Source: an uncultured Flaviramulus sp. (lineage in GTDB: Bacteria; Bacteroidota; Bacteroidia; Flavobacteriales; Flavobacteriaceae). Taken from it: a DNA stretch of 64,000 bases. Where the stretch lies: positions 62,001 through 126,000 of the forward strand of contig CANLXL010000013.1 of the NCBI GenBank assembly GCA_947495125.1. The letters are read 5' to 3'. The position numbers were made by a program, and so were the translations under genes. Positions within the stretch are counted from its first letter, which is position 1; every line of letters begins with the position of its first letter. Of the stretch, positions 50,913 through 59,607 are shown piece after piece. Under the pieces are notes generated by a model. The model was given only the letters and a program-made list of their open reading frames with translations, did not search any database and was not told the DNA's origin.

Positions 50913-51488
50913 ATGAAACCATTTTTGAAAGTTATTCAACTCCATAAAAATGAAGCTGCACTCATAAAAAGGGCAGCTAAAAATAATCGTGAAGCGCAGC
51001 ACATATTATTCGAGTTGCATGCTCCGAAAATGTTAAGTGTTTGCAGATATTATATAAAGGATTTACAACATGCTGAAGAAGCCATGCTTAACGGGTTTTT
51101 AAAGGTCTTTTCTAATATTAAAAGCTATAAAGGAGAAGGCAGTTTTGAAGGCTGGATTCGGCGGATTATGGTAAGAGAATCCATTTCGTTTTTACGACGG
51201 AAAAAGCAAATCGAATTTGCAACAGTGGATGTGGACATAAAGCATGATTTCAAAAACACGATAAAAACAGATATCGAAGTTGCCGAAATACAACAGCTTA
51301 TAGACAGATTACCAGAGGGGTATAAAATGGTATTTGTTATGTACGCCATAGAAGGTTACAAACATAACGAGATCGCAGACATGCTCAAAATAAGTGAGGG
51401 CACTTCCAAATCGCAGTTGTTTAAAGCAAGGAAATTATTGCAGCAACAAATTAATCACATTAATAAAAGGAGTTATGGCACCAGTTAA
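50913..51488 (+). CDS. ECF-type RNA polymerase sigma-70 factor
   Basis: Extracytoplasmic-function sigma factor of 191 residues. Region 2 is about residues 28-95 (LFELHAPKMLSVCRYYIKD... GSFEGWIRRIMVRESISFLRR) and region 4 about 125-178 (LIDRLPEGYKMVFVMYAIEGYKHNEIADMLKISEGTSKSQL). The next gene overlaps by 14 bp and encodes a one-helix membrane protein fitting an anti-sigma factor, followed by an outer-membrane protein. This suggests an envelope-stress circuit. Confidence 0.93.
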   Translation: MKPFLKVIQLHKNEAALIKRAAKNNREAQHILFELHAPKMLSVCRYYIKDLQHAEEAMLNGFLKVFSNIKSYKGEGSFEGWIRRIMVRESISFLRRKKQIEFATVDVDIKHDFKNTIKTDIEVAEIQQLIDRLPEGYKMVFVMYAIEGYKHNEIADMLKISEGTSKSQLFKARKLLQQQINHINKRSYGTS

Positions 51489-52245
51489 ATTTGATGAAAA
51501 TATAAGGGAGAAGCTTGATGATCGTACTTTGCAGCCTTCGGCTGAGGCTTGGAATCAATTATCAAAACGATTGGATGGTCAGGGGAAAAAAGGAAGTTAT
51601 AAAACTATATGGTTGGTTGGTATTGCGGCAAGTGTCGTTGGTGTTTTGCTGTTTGTGTCTCAGTTTTTAAATGATAAGTCGGCTCAAGAGATTATACCAC
51701 AAGTTGTAGATACACCAGAATCAGAAACGATAATGGAACAGGAGTCTAAAACCGTTATTGCTAATGAAGATATTAATAAAAACATTGAAACCATCAAAAC
51801 ACCTGAAAAGCCTCAGTTAAAAAATGTTGAAAGTTCGGTGGCAACTATTAAAGGTAATATAGTTTCAGAAGATAATGTCATTATAAAGAAAAATGTTGCT
51901 TCGGAGTTAAAAGGTGAAGCTAATAATAAGGTTGCTGTAGTTCCTGAAAAATTAACGTTTGAAGAAGAAACGATACAACATGTTGTGGCGAAGATTAAAA
52001 TGCTGCAAGATCAAGATAACCATAAAGAAGTTACAGATGAAGCTATTGAAGCTTTACTATTACAAGCCCAGAACGAAATTACATTGCAAAAATTGTTTAA
52101 AGAAAATAGCAAAGTGGTTGATGCCGATCTATTACTTCAAGACGTTGAAGCAGAATTAGATCAATCCTTTAGAACCAAAGTTTTCGAAACTTTAAAAGCA
52201 AGTTACTCTACGGTAAAAACTGCAGTTGCCCAACGTAACGATTAA
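51475..52245 (+). CDS. Putative anti-sigma factor (single-pass membrane protein)
   Basis: A 256-residue protein with a short cytoplasmic N-terminal part (KFDENIREKLDDRTLQPSAEAWNQLSKRLD), one membrane helix at about residues 42-62 (TIWLVGIAASVVGVLLFVSQ) and a charged periplasmic tail. It overlaps the sigma gene by 14 bp. No zinc anti-sigma motif or recognised domain is seen. The anti-sigma role rests on topology, overlap and the common Bacteroidota arrangement. The ATG at 51475 is chosen; a longer reading runs into the sigma gene. Confidence 0.72.
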   Translation: MAPVKFDENIREKLDDRTLQPSAEAWNQLSKRLDGQGKKGSYKTIWLVGIAASVVGVLLFVSQFLNDKSAQEIIPQVVDTPESETIMEQESKTVIANEDINKNIETIKTPEKPQLKNVESSVATIKGNIVSEDNVIIKKNVASELKGEANNKVAVVPEKLTFEEETIQHVVAKIKMLQDQDNHKEVTDEAIEALLLQAQNEITLQKLFKENSKVVDADLLLQDVEAELDQSFRTKVFETLKASYSTVKTAVAQRND

Positions 52246-52313
52246 AGTCTCCGTAGGCGGAGATTTCATTATTAGAAGTTCAATCAATTAATCATTAACA
52301 GATGCCGAAATAA

Positions 52314-52330
52314 CCCTGATAGCTATCGGG
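52314..52330 (+). repeat. Short inverted repeat (cctGATAGCTATCggg)
   Basis: A near-palindrome of the 'CCCGATAGCTATCGGG' type, which I recall as frequent between genes in Flavobacteriaceae. It lies in the 108-bp gap before the outer-membrane protein gene. Confidence 0.45.
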
Positions 52331-52353
52331 ACGGCTTAAAAAAACGAACAGTT

Positions 52354-53433
52354 ATGCAAACTATTACTAAATATTTGGCATTAGCGATATTATGCCTGCA
52401 TGTGCAATTCATCAATGCACAGGATACAATTTCTAAAACTAATAATCATATAAAAATCGAACACCTCAAAAAGGTTAAGGAAAAAATAAAAAATGAAGAA
52501 CGGGAATATCTGAAAATTGAGGTAGAAGCTATTAATGTGAGGTTAGATGAGGGAGAGATAACTAGCCAAGATGCAGAGAGACTAAAGAAAGAGGCTGCAA
52601 AGAAAAGAGCTTTAAATATTGAAAATCGTATCTTAATAATAGACAATAAAATTGCGCTTTTACAACGAAATGAAGAAGGTTACAATAACAATGATGATAC
52701 TGATCTTTCTCAAGTAGGATTTAGTTTAGGCGGTGATGGAGACAGCTTTGCCGGGATTAGAATTAAAAAAAGAAACAAACCTAAAAAATACGACAAACGA
52801 ACCACAAGCGATCTGGTATTGGCCTTTGGGTTGAACAATGCCATTATTGACGGTGAATCCTTGGGAGATTCTCCATATAAATTTGGAGGTTCACGCTTTT
52901 TCGAAATAGGTTGGGCTTGGAAAACACGTGTATTTAAGAATACTAATTTTGTACGATTTAAATATGGGTATTCACTTCAAATAAATGGATTAAAACCAAA
53001 CGATAATCAATATTTTGTGCAACAAGGGGGGCAAACGCTATTGCAGGAATTCCCGGAAGAATTAAAAAAATCGAAGTTATCTATTAGTAATTTGGTGTTT
53101 CCGATACATTTTGAATTTGGACCTTCAAAGAAAATAGACAAAGACACCTATTTTAGGTATTCAACACATAACAAGTTTAAAATTGGAATAGGGGCCTATG
53201 GCGGATTTAATATTGGTACGCGTCAAAAATTAAAATACAAATTGGATGGAGAACATGTTAAAGATAAGCAAAAACGTGGTTTTAACACCTCTAATTTAGT
53301 ATACGGAGTTAGTGGTTATCTCGCTTTTGATAGTACAGCTCTATATATAAAGTATGATCTATCGCCAATTTTTAAAGATCAGATTGTAGACCAGAATAAT
53401 ATTTCCATCGGAGTACGTTTCGATATGGATTAA
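52354..53433 (+). CDS. Outer-membrane beta-barrel protein with N-terminal coiled coil
   Basis: A 359-residue protein with a signal peptide (YLALAILCLHVQFINAQ), then a Lys/Glu-rich helical stretch (about 28-110, with coiled-coil periodicity), then a Gly/Asp-rich linker and an aromatic-rich part ending SIGVRFDMD, typical of an outer-membrane barrel (about 150-359). It follows the sigma/anti-sigma pair and is the probable envelope target or effector of that circuit. The pore substrate is unknown. Confidence 0.78.
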   Translation: MQTITKYLALAILCLHVQFINAQDTISKTNNHIKIEHLKKVKEKIKNEEREYLKIEVEAINVRLDEGEITSQDAERLKKEAAKKRALNIENRILIIDNKIALLQRNEEGYNNNDDTDLSQVGFSLGGDGDSFAGIRIKKRNKPKKYDKRTTSDLVLAFGLNNAIIDGESLGDSPYKFGGSRFFEIGWAWKTRVFKNTNFVRFKYGYSLQINGLKPNDNQYFVQQGGQTLLQEFPEELKKSKLSISNLVFPIHFEFGPSKKIDKDTYFRYSTHNKFKIGIGAYGGFNIGTRQKLKYKLDGEHVKDKQKRGFNTSNLVYGVSGYLAFDSTALYIKYDLSPIFKDQIVDQNNISIGVRFDMD

Positions 53434-53461
53434 TTTTTATGAGATAGTTAAAAAAACAAAC

Positions 53462-53530
53462 ATCATTCAGAGCAGAACGAAGAGCCTCCTAAATTAGTGA
53501 AAAAGGCTTCATTCATGCGCTTTGAATGAT
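53462..53530. other. Strong intergenic stem-loop between convergent genes
   Basis: ATCATTCAGAGC (53462-53473) pairs with GCTTTGAATGAT (53519-53530): 12 bp with one G-U. Inside, AGCCT (53483-53487) pairs with AGGCT (53504-53508). There is no T-run of terminator type. It lies between the outer-membrane gene and the convergent phosphatase. It may be a bidirectional transcription stop, an mRNA 3'-end stabiliser or a small structured RNA. Confidence 0.5.
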
Positions 53531-53554
53531 ATGCTTTAAGAAATGGCGCTCGAC

Positions 53555-54538
53555 TTACTCCTTAATTACGGCACTGTCCCACACCTTTCCGGTTTTTTGA
53601 TCAATCATTTCGATAGACACCTTATCACCATCAATTTTTACGGAAAGCACATAATACATGGCTTCGGGTAAACCAGTTTCGATACCGTTAGCTTTATGAA
53701 ACTTAAAAGGAGCATTTATTTTCGCGACATCCTTTTTTAACACCCTGCCATAGTAGACATCGTCAGTAATAGCATCCTTTTCCCGATGAAGGCCATAAAT
53801 AGGAGCTCCGGCTCCGGCCGAGATAATATAGTTAGTCCCATGTCGTTTGGTTCTGTAATAGATATGATCGTGTCCGCTAAAAACAGCAGTAACATTATAT
53901 CTATCATAGAGCTTAGTGGTTGCGGTTTCAATACCGTCCACGTCTTCATAAGACTTAGAGCCTACGGTATAATGTGGACGATGCTTGTATATAAAGATAT
54001 GCTTACCACGCGCTCTTCTTAGTTCTTTCTTTAGCCATTTAAGTTTTTTCTTATTGTTGTTTATTTTCGGCCAGGGCAAAGCAATAAATTTAGCATTTCC
54101 ATAGTCAAAACTGTACATGGCTTTTTTCATTCCAAAGAAATTGCTAAAGTTCTCAATGCCATCATTACCGCCAGCTTCTTCATGATTCCCCACGGTGGGC
54201 CACATAGGATATTTTCGCATGAACCACCCGCCTAATTCATCCAGAAGCGCATAGTCGATTTTCCCTTGTTTTCCACCACCTTTATTTACCAAATCAGCAG
54301 TCGTTATGCAAAAATCAGGTTGTAAGGTGTCTGCGCGCTTTAATACAAGTGGGAAATACTTCGATCCTTTAGAATCTCCAAAGACGAGAAAGTGCATCTT
54401 TGTAATGTTCTTGCCTTTTCTTTCTTTCAATGCTTCCATTTTAGCTTCAGGATTGTAAGGATTTGTAGTTTCCTGTGCTGATGTGCTAAAAATGAAACCA
54501 ATAATTGATACAATTAATAGAAGTTTGTCGCGTGTCAT
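53555..54538 (-). CDS. Secreted metallophosphoesterase (purple acid phosphatase-like)
   Basis: A 327-residue exported phosphatase with a signal peptide (LLLIVSIIGFIFSTSAQ). Metallophosphoesterase motifs in order are FGDSKGSK near residue 53, TTADLVNKGG near 79, GNHEEAGGND near 117, YKHRPHYTVG near 184 and SGHDHIYYRT near 220. The second motif is TADLVNKG instead of GDxxxxG, a family variation. The general form resembles purple acid phosphatase/TRAP catalytic domains; natural substrate unknown. Confidence 0.83.
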   Translation of the reverse strand: MTRDKLLLIVSIIGFIFSTSAQETTNPYNPEAKMEALKERKGKNITKMHFLVFGDSKGSKYFPLVLKRADTLQPDFCITTADLVNKGGGKQGKIDYALLDELGGWFMRKYPMWPTVGNHEEAGGNDGIENFSNFFGMKKAMYSFDYGNAKFIALPWPKINNNKKKLKWLKKELRRARGKHIFIYKHRPHYTVGSKSYEDVDGIETATTKLYDRYNVTAVFSGHDHIYYRTKRHGTNYIISAGAGAPIYGLHREKDAITDDVYYGRVLKKDVAKINAPFKFHKANGIETGLPEAMYYVLSVKIDGDKVSIEMIDQKTGKVWDSAVIKE

Positions 54539-54727
54539 AATTATTGAAAAATTTATACAAAGCTTAAATGTAAAGTTTTTGAATGTAAGGTTCTAGCTAA
54601 ATAAAAATTATTTGGTTCTTCTTTATAGTAAAATTTATAACGGCTGTTGAATTTCAAAAATGATTTCTTTATATTACATTTACAACTTTGAGATCAGTTA
54701 ATAACCTTTTTTTACATTTTTTTCGCT

Positions 54728-56686
54728 TTGATATCGCAATCTTCCATTGATCAAGTTTTTGATACCGCCCGTGTTGAGGAGGTTATCGGTGATTTTGTTC
54801 AACTTAAAAAAGCAGGGAGTAACTTTAAAGGTTTAAGCCCTTTTAGTGATGAGCGTTCTCCTAGTTTTATGGTCTCTCCTGTTAAACAAATTTGGAAAGA
54901 TTTTTCAACGGGGAAAGGAGGGACCGCAGTGTCTTTTTTAATGGAGCATGAGCATTTTACCTACCCTGAGGCTATTAAGTATTTAGCAAAAAAATATAAC
55001 ATTGAGATTGAGGAGACCGAGCAAAGCAATGAGCAAAAAGAACAGGCCAACGAGCGAGAGAGTTTGTATTTGGTAAGTGAATTTGCGAATAGTTATTTTC
55101 AAAAGATACTTCATAAAACAGATCAGGGTAAATCAATTGGTTTAGGCTATTTCAAGGAGCGGGGTTTTACAGAGGAAACCATTAAGAAGTTCGACCTGGG
55201 TTATTCACTTGATGAGTGGCAGGCTTTTACAGATGAAGCCTTAAAGCAAGGTTACAACATTGATTATTTAGAAAAAACGGGATTGACTATTGTTAAAGAA
55301 TCCAAACGATTCGATCGCTTTAAAGGGCGTGTGATGTTTCCGATAAAAAGTATGAGTGGTCGTGTTTTAGGTTTTGGAGGACGAATTTTAACGACTGATA
55401 AAAAAGCAGCTAAGTACTTAAATTCTCCCGAGAGCGATATCTATTATAAAAGTAAAGTGTTATATGGAATATATCATGCCAAACAAAGCATCGCTAAAGA
55501 AGATAATTGTTATTTGGTTGAAGGGTATACAGACGTTATTCAATTTCATCAAACAGGAATTAAAAATGTAGTGTCCTCGTCCGGTACAGCACTAACCTCA
55601 GAGCAAATACGATTAATAAACCGGCTAACTAAAAACATTACGGTACTTTTTGATGGAGATGCCGCCGGACTTAGAGCGTCTTTACGTGGTATAGATTTGA
55701 TTTTAGAACAGGGTATGAATGTTAAGGTTTGTACTTTTCCTGAAGGAGAAGATCCGGATAGTTTTTCAAAAAAGAACACCCTTGAAGAGCTCACCTTGTA
55801 TTTAGATGAACATGCTAAAGATTTTATTCAATTCAAGGCGTCGGTGTTATTTGAAGACTCCAGGAATGATCCCATTAAAAAGGCTGAAACCGTTAGAGAT
55901 ATTGTCAATAGTATTTCCAAAATTCCAGACCGTATTAAAAAAGAAATCTATATTCAGGAGTGTGCCAGAATTATGGATATTAGCGAAGATGTTCTTTTTT
56001 CTACCTTAGCACAGATCAATAAAAAAGAGTTTCAGGAGGAAAATAAACAGTTTAAAAAAGAACAAAAAGCCTTCGAAGTTATAAAACATCAACAACCTGT
56101 AAAAAAGGTTGATGTGCAATATGTTCTGGAACGGAAAATTATTGAAGTATTATTGCTTTATGGCAATAAAACAGAAGATTTTGAAGATTTAGTTTTAAAA
56201 GAAAATGATCTGGGAGAGTTGGTTTTAGAGCCCGTAATACATCAGGCCAAAGTGTTTGAAAAAGTGTTTTTGGATTTACAGGATGATGAAATGGAGTTTT
56301 CTAATGCGCAGTTTAAAACATTGTATTATTCCATTATAGATACTTTAAATCAAAGCCCTGATTTTGAGCTTAAAACATTTATAAATACAGTGGATTCCAG
56401 TATGTCTAGCGAGATTACCACAATCTTGATGGAGGATGAACGCTATGCATTAGACAACTGGCAACGCATGAATATCTTTCCGAAGGAAAAAAATACGAGT
56501 GTCGCTCAGCTCGTGAGCGAAACTATTTTGAGCCTCCGTTGCTTTTTAATAGAGCAAAAAGTAAAAGAGTTTCAACAAAAGACAATACAGAGTAATACCG
56601 AAACTAATAGAAGTATTCTAGAAGAAGTCAAGGATTACTCTGGACTGAAAATGTTACTTTCGAGAAAGTTGAATCGTGTACTATAA
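54728..56686 (+). CDS. dnaG: DNA primase DnaG with a degenerate zinc-binding domain
   Basis: Makes RNA primers for replication, 652 residues: N-terminal CHC2-type domain (about 1-100), TOPRIM core with NCYLVEGYTDVIQFH near 259 and VLFDGDAAG near 308, and a C-terminal helicase-binding region. The four zinc ligands of CHC2 primases are all replaced: GLSPFSDE has Ser37 and Ser40 for Cys and His, and KDFSTGKGG has Asp58 and Thr61 for two Cys. The fold sequence is otherwise intact, so the domain is retained without zinc. The start is a TTG at 54728 before the conserved ISQSSIDQVF; there is no upstream ATG. The 3' end overlaps a convergent gene by 6 bp. Confidence 0.93.
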   Translation: MISQSSIDQVFDTARVEEVIGDFVQLKKAGSNFKGLSPFSDERSPSFMVSPVKQIWKDFSTGKGGTAVSFLMEHEHFTYPEAIKYLAKKYNIEIEETEQSNEQKEQANERESLYLVSEFANSYFQKILHKTDQGKSIGLGYFKERGFTEETIKKFDLGYSLDEWQAFTDEALKQGYNIDYLEKTGLTIVKESKRFDRFKGRVMFPIKSMSGRVLGFGGRILTTDKKAAKYLNSPESDIYYKSKVLYGIYHAKQSIAKEDNCYLVEGYTDVIQFHQTGIKNVVSSSGTALTSEQIRLINRLTKNITVLFDGDAAGLRASLRGIDLILEQGMNVKVCTFPEGEDPDSFSKKNTLEELTLYLDEHAKDFIQFKASVLFEDSRNDPIKKAETVRDIVNSISKIPDRIKKEIYIQECARIMDISEDVLFSTLAQINKKEFQEENKQFKKEQKAFEVIKHQQPVKKVDVQYVLERKIIEVLLLYGNKTEDFEDLVLKENDLGELVLEPVIHQAKVFEKVFLDLQDDEMEFSNAQFKTLYYSIIDTLNQSPDFELKTFINTVDSSMSSEITTILMEDERYALDNWQRMNIFPKEKNTSVAQLVSETILSLRCFLIEQKVKEFQQKTIQSNTETNRSILEEVKDYSGLKMLLSRKLNRVL

Positions 56687-57322
56687 ATCTAAATCTGATT
56701 CAGCATTAAGCTTCGCTTGATTAACTAAATCTACCAAATTGGTAACTTTAAGCTTTCTCATTAAGCGCGCTTTATAGGTGCTTACCGTTTTCTCGTTAAT
56801 GTCTAATTCTTTTGAAATTTCCTTGTTCTTTCTACCAATGGTCAAAAGTTTTAAAACTTCGGCCTCTCTGGTAGAGAGTTTTTTGTAAAAATTTCCCCCG
56901 CTGTGGGTTTTTCTTCCTAATGCTAACTGTTTTGTTAACGCTCCACTTAAGTAAATACCACCTTCTTGAACCCTTAAAATGGCTTCATTAATAGTGATAA
57001 TGTTTACAGATTTTGAAACGTAACCAGAAGCACCAGCCTTAATGGCATTAAGGGCGTACACCTCTTCAGGTTGGCCACTAAAAATAATGGTCTTAATATC
57101 AGGGTAATCTTTTTTCAAATACCTTAATACCGTCAATCCATTAAGTTTAGGGAGATCGGTCTCTGTCAATATAACATCAACAGGGTTTGTTTTAATGAAC
57201 TCTAAGATGGCTTCGCCATCACCAACACTTCCAACAATCTCAACATTTGCTGATGCTGAAAATAATAATTCGAGTCCTTTTCTAATGATTGGGTGGTTGT
57301 CTGCTATTAATAATTTTATCAT
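56681..57322 (-). CDS. NarL/LuxR-type response regulator with Glu at the phosphoacceptor position
   Basis: Receiver domain (1-120) and LuxR-type helix-turn-helix (about 148-205, KLSTREAEVLKLLTIGRKNKEISKELDINEKTVSTYKARLM), 213 residues. In the receiver, the Asp that is phosphorylated, four residues before the conserved Pro58, is Glu54 (LTETDLPKLNG), and one of the acidic pair is Asn9 (ADNHP). Ser82 and Lys104 are conserved. It may be active without phosphorylation. No histidine kinase gene is adjacent. Confidence 0.9.
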   Translation of the reverse strand: MIKLLIADNHPIIRKGLELLFSASANVEIVGSVGDGEAILEFIKTNPVDVILTETDLPKLNGLTVLRYLKKDYPDIKTIIFSGQPEEVYALNAIKAGASGYVSKSVNIITINEAILRVQEGGIYLSGALTKQLALGRKTHSGGNFYKKLSTREAEVLKLLTIGRKNKEISKELDINEKTVSTYKARLMRKLKVTNLVDLVNQAKLNAESDLDL

Positions 57323-57422
57323 AATTTAAGCTTTTTAGTATAATCATTTTGAGAGAATGACTATAAGTGAGAGAATAAGCTAATGCGGTAAAAGTAAGAT
57401 TTTTTTACGTATTTTACAACGT

Positions 57423-58211
57423 TTACATTAAATATGTAGGAATTTCACAAATTGGTATAGGAATCATTTTGTGTTTATTAGCATTATTAAAGCGCTTATA
57501 AATATTAAAAACGATATGCTCTCTTCCAGAAAAATCGTCTGCGGTTTTACCTTCGTCATCCATGGCCATAGCCCATTCTAGTTCGGGGTAAGACGCTCCT
57601 ATTTGGTCTTCGTCGCTTCTTGTATCTCCAAAAAGACCATCGCTTGGTGCGGCATCCATAATAGATTTCGGAACTTCCAAATAATCACCTAAATTATAAA
57701 CTTGAGATTTCACTAAATCTGCTATGGGGCTTAAATCCACACCACCATCGCCATATTTGGTGTAAAAACCAACTCCAAAGTCTTCCACTTTATTACCGGT
57801 TCCGGCAACTAATAGTTTGTAAAGTCCGGCATAATAGTAAAGAGTGGTCATACGAAGACGAGCACGCGTATTGGCCAAAGCCATGTCTATGGTTGCCTGA
57901 TCGCCATCAAAAAAGACTTCCGTTTTAAATTCTTCAAAAACTGGAGTTAAATCAGTTCTGGTAGTATCGACATTATCAAATCTTTTTTTCAGTTGCGCCA
58001 TATGCTCCTGAGCTCTGGTAACATGGCTTTCTGCTTGATGAATGGGCATTTCTAAGCATAAAACATTTAAGCCCGTTCTGGCACACAACGTCGAAGTTAC
58101 TGCAGAATCTATACCTCCGGAAACACCAACAACAAAACCATTAACACCTGCATTTGTAGCATAATCTTTTAACCAATTAACAATGAAATCTACAACTTTT
58201 TCTGTCTGCAT
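57423..58211 (-). CDS. nadE: NAD(+) synthase (ammonia-dependent type)
   Basis: Amidates deamido-NAD to NAD, 262 residues, the synthetase domain only. The P-loop VGVSGGIDSAV is near residue 30, with GTGNKVEDFGVGFYTKYGDGGVDLSPIADL near 145. There is no N-terminal glutaminase domain, so ammonia or an external amidotransferase is needed. I use the ATG at 58211; the frame is open to 58268 but the family N-terminus starts here. It is divergent from gldB, with candidate promoter boxes for both genes in the shared 93-bp gap. Confidence 0.93.
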   Translation of the reverse strand: MQTEKVVDFIVNWLKDYATNAGVNGFVVGVSGGIDSAVTSTLCARTGLNVLCLEMPIHQAESHVTRAQEHMAQLKKRFDNVDTTRTDLTPVFEEFKTEVFFDGDQATIDMALANTRARLRMTTLYYYAGLYKLLVAGTGNKVEDFGVGFYTKYGDGGVDLSPIADLVKSQVYNLGDYLEVPKSIMDAAPSDGLFGDTRSDEDQIGASYPELEWAMAMDDEGKTADDFSGREHIVFNIYKRFNNANKHKMIPIPICEIPTYLM

Positions 58212-58238
58212 TTTGAATGAATTTAAATCTAAGAATGG

Positions 58239-58246
58239 TACCTTTG
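58239..58246 (+). promoter_or_regulatory. Candidate -7 box for gldB
   Basis: TACCTTTG (58239-58246) fits TAnnTTTG, with TTTG at 58212-58215, 23 nt upstream. On the other strand, TATTTTTG (complement of 58251-58258) could serve nadE. The two overlap in the divergent region. Confidence 0.45.
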
Positions 58247-58304
58247 CAAGCAAAAATAACGGAATCACTCAATTAATAAAAATTTATAACGTTTTAAGTT
58301 GTAT

Positions 58305-59267
58305 ATGAAGAACACGTTACTAATATTAATGATTTTTATCGCTGTGTTTTCTTGTAAAAAGAGCAATCAATTAGAAAGCGACATCGCAAAGATAAATGCT
58401 GATGTAAAGATCGAGCGGTTTGATATGCTTTTTGCAAAAACCACGGCTAACAACTTACCTGATTTAAAGCAGGCCTATCCCTTTATGTTTTCTGAAAAGT
58501 ATGAAGATTCATTTTGGATTGATAAAATAGCAGATACCTTGCAACAACAATTATTTGACGAGGTTCGTAAAACATTTCAAAATTTTGATACTATAGAAAC
58601 CGATATTGAAGCCTTGTTCAATCACTTAAAATATTATTTTTCCGAGTTTAACCCACCCAGAGTTATAACGGTTACCAACGATGTGGATTATCGTTATAAA
58701 GTTATTGTTACGGATACAATTTCACTCATAGCGTTAGATAACTATTTAGGTAGTGATCATGAATTTTATGGAAACATACCAAAATATATTTGTCAGAATT
58801 TAAAAAGTGAACAGGTGGTGGTAGATCTGGCTACTGAATATGCAACAAAGTACATTCATCAACCTTCAAAAAAAACACTACTGGATGAAATGATATATTT
58901 TGGAAAGCAACTCTATTTTAAAGATGTAATGATTCCATTTAAGACCGAAGCAGAGCGAATTGGATATTCTCAGGAACAGTTGGATTGGGCTATGGCTAAC
59001 GAAAGCTATATTTGGCGTTTTTTTGTAGAGCGTGAGCTTTTGTTTAGTACAGATTCTAAATTACCAAGTCGGTTTATAAACCCGGCACCTTTTTCAAAGT
59101 TCTATTTGGAGCAAATCGATAGCGAATCACCAGGGCGCCTGGGACAATATATAGGTTGGCAAATTGTTAAGGCTTATATGGATCAAAATGATGTTTCTCT
59201 GAAGCAAATGCTTATGGCCAGTACAGAAGATATTTTTAATAATTCGAAGTTTAAACCGCGTAAATAA
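58305..59267 (+). CDS. gldB: Gliding motility lipoprotein GldB
   Basis: Lipoprotein of about 320 residues needed for gliding in Flavobacterium. Lipobox FSCKK follows the signal peptide. The mature sequence includes VKIERFDMLFA, YPFMFSEKY and ESPGRLGQYIGWQIVKAYM, consistent with GldB. The downstream gene is gldC, the conserved neighbour in Flavobacteriaceae, joined by TAATG overlap. A TTG two codons upstream is possible, but the ATG at 58305 is preferred. Confidence 0.9.
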   Translation: MKNTLLILMIFIAVFSCKKSNQLESDIAKINADVKIERFDMLFAKTTANNLPDLKQAYPFMFSEKYEDSFWIDKIADTLQQQLFDEVRKTFQNFDTIETDIEALFNHLKYYFSEFNPPRVITVTNDVDYRYKVIVTDTISLIALDNYLGSDHEFYGNIPKYICQNLKSEQVVVDLATEYATKYIHQPSKKTLLDEMIYFGKQLYFKDVMIPFKTEAERIGYSQEQLDWAMANESYIWRFFVERELLFSTDSKLPSRFINPAPFSKFYLEQIDSESPGRLGQYIGWQIVKAYMDQNDVSLKQMLMASTEDIFNNSKFKPRK

Positions 59268-59602
59268 TGTCTAAAAAGCACACTTCTAAAATTGAATTAA
59301 ACGTTGAACTTGATGAAAATCGAGTGCCTGAAAAGCTACAATGGACAGCACAGGATGGAGGGATTACCAACGCAGAAGCAAAGGCAATGTTACTTTCAGT
59401 TTGGGATAGTAACGCCCAAGAAAGTTTGCGTATAGACCTTTGGACAAAAGATATGCCTGTTGATGAGATGAAAGTGTTTTTTCATCAAACACTAGTGGCT
59501 ATGAGTGATACATTTCATCGTGCAACACAAGATGAAAAAATGACCGCTACAATGAAGGATTTTTGTGATTATTTTGCTGAAAAACTTGAGATTAAAAAGT
59601 AG
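59267..59602 (+). CDS. gldC: Gliding motility protein GldC
   Basis: Small cytoplasmic protein of 111 residues associated with gliding, translated after gldB through a one-base TAATG overlap. It begins MSKKHTSKIELNVELDENRVPEKLQWTA and contains AKAMLLSVWDSNAQESLRIDLWTKDMPVDEMK, matching the GldC family. Its biochemical role is not established; in F. johnsoniae GldC supports efficient gliding. Confidence 0.9.
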   Translation: MSKKHTSKIELNVELDENRVPEKLQWTAQDGGITNAEAKAMLLSVWDSNAQESLRIDLWTKDMPVDEMKVFFHQTLVAMSDTFHRATQDEKMTATMKDFCDYFAEKLEIKK

Positions 59603-59607
59603 TGTTT

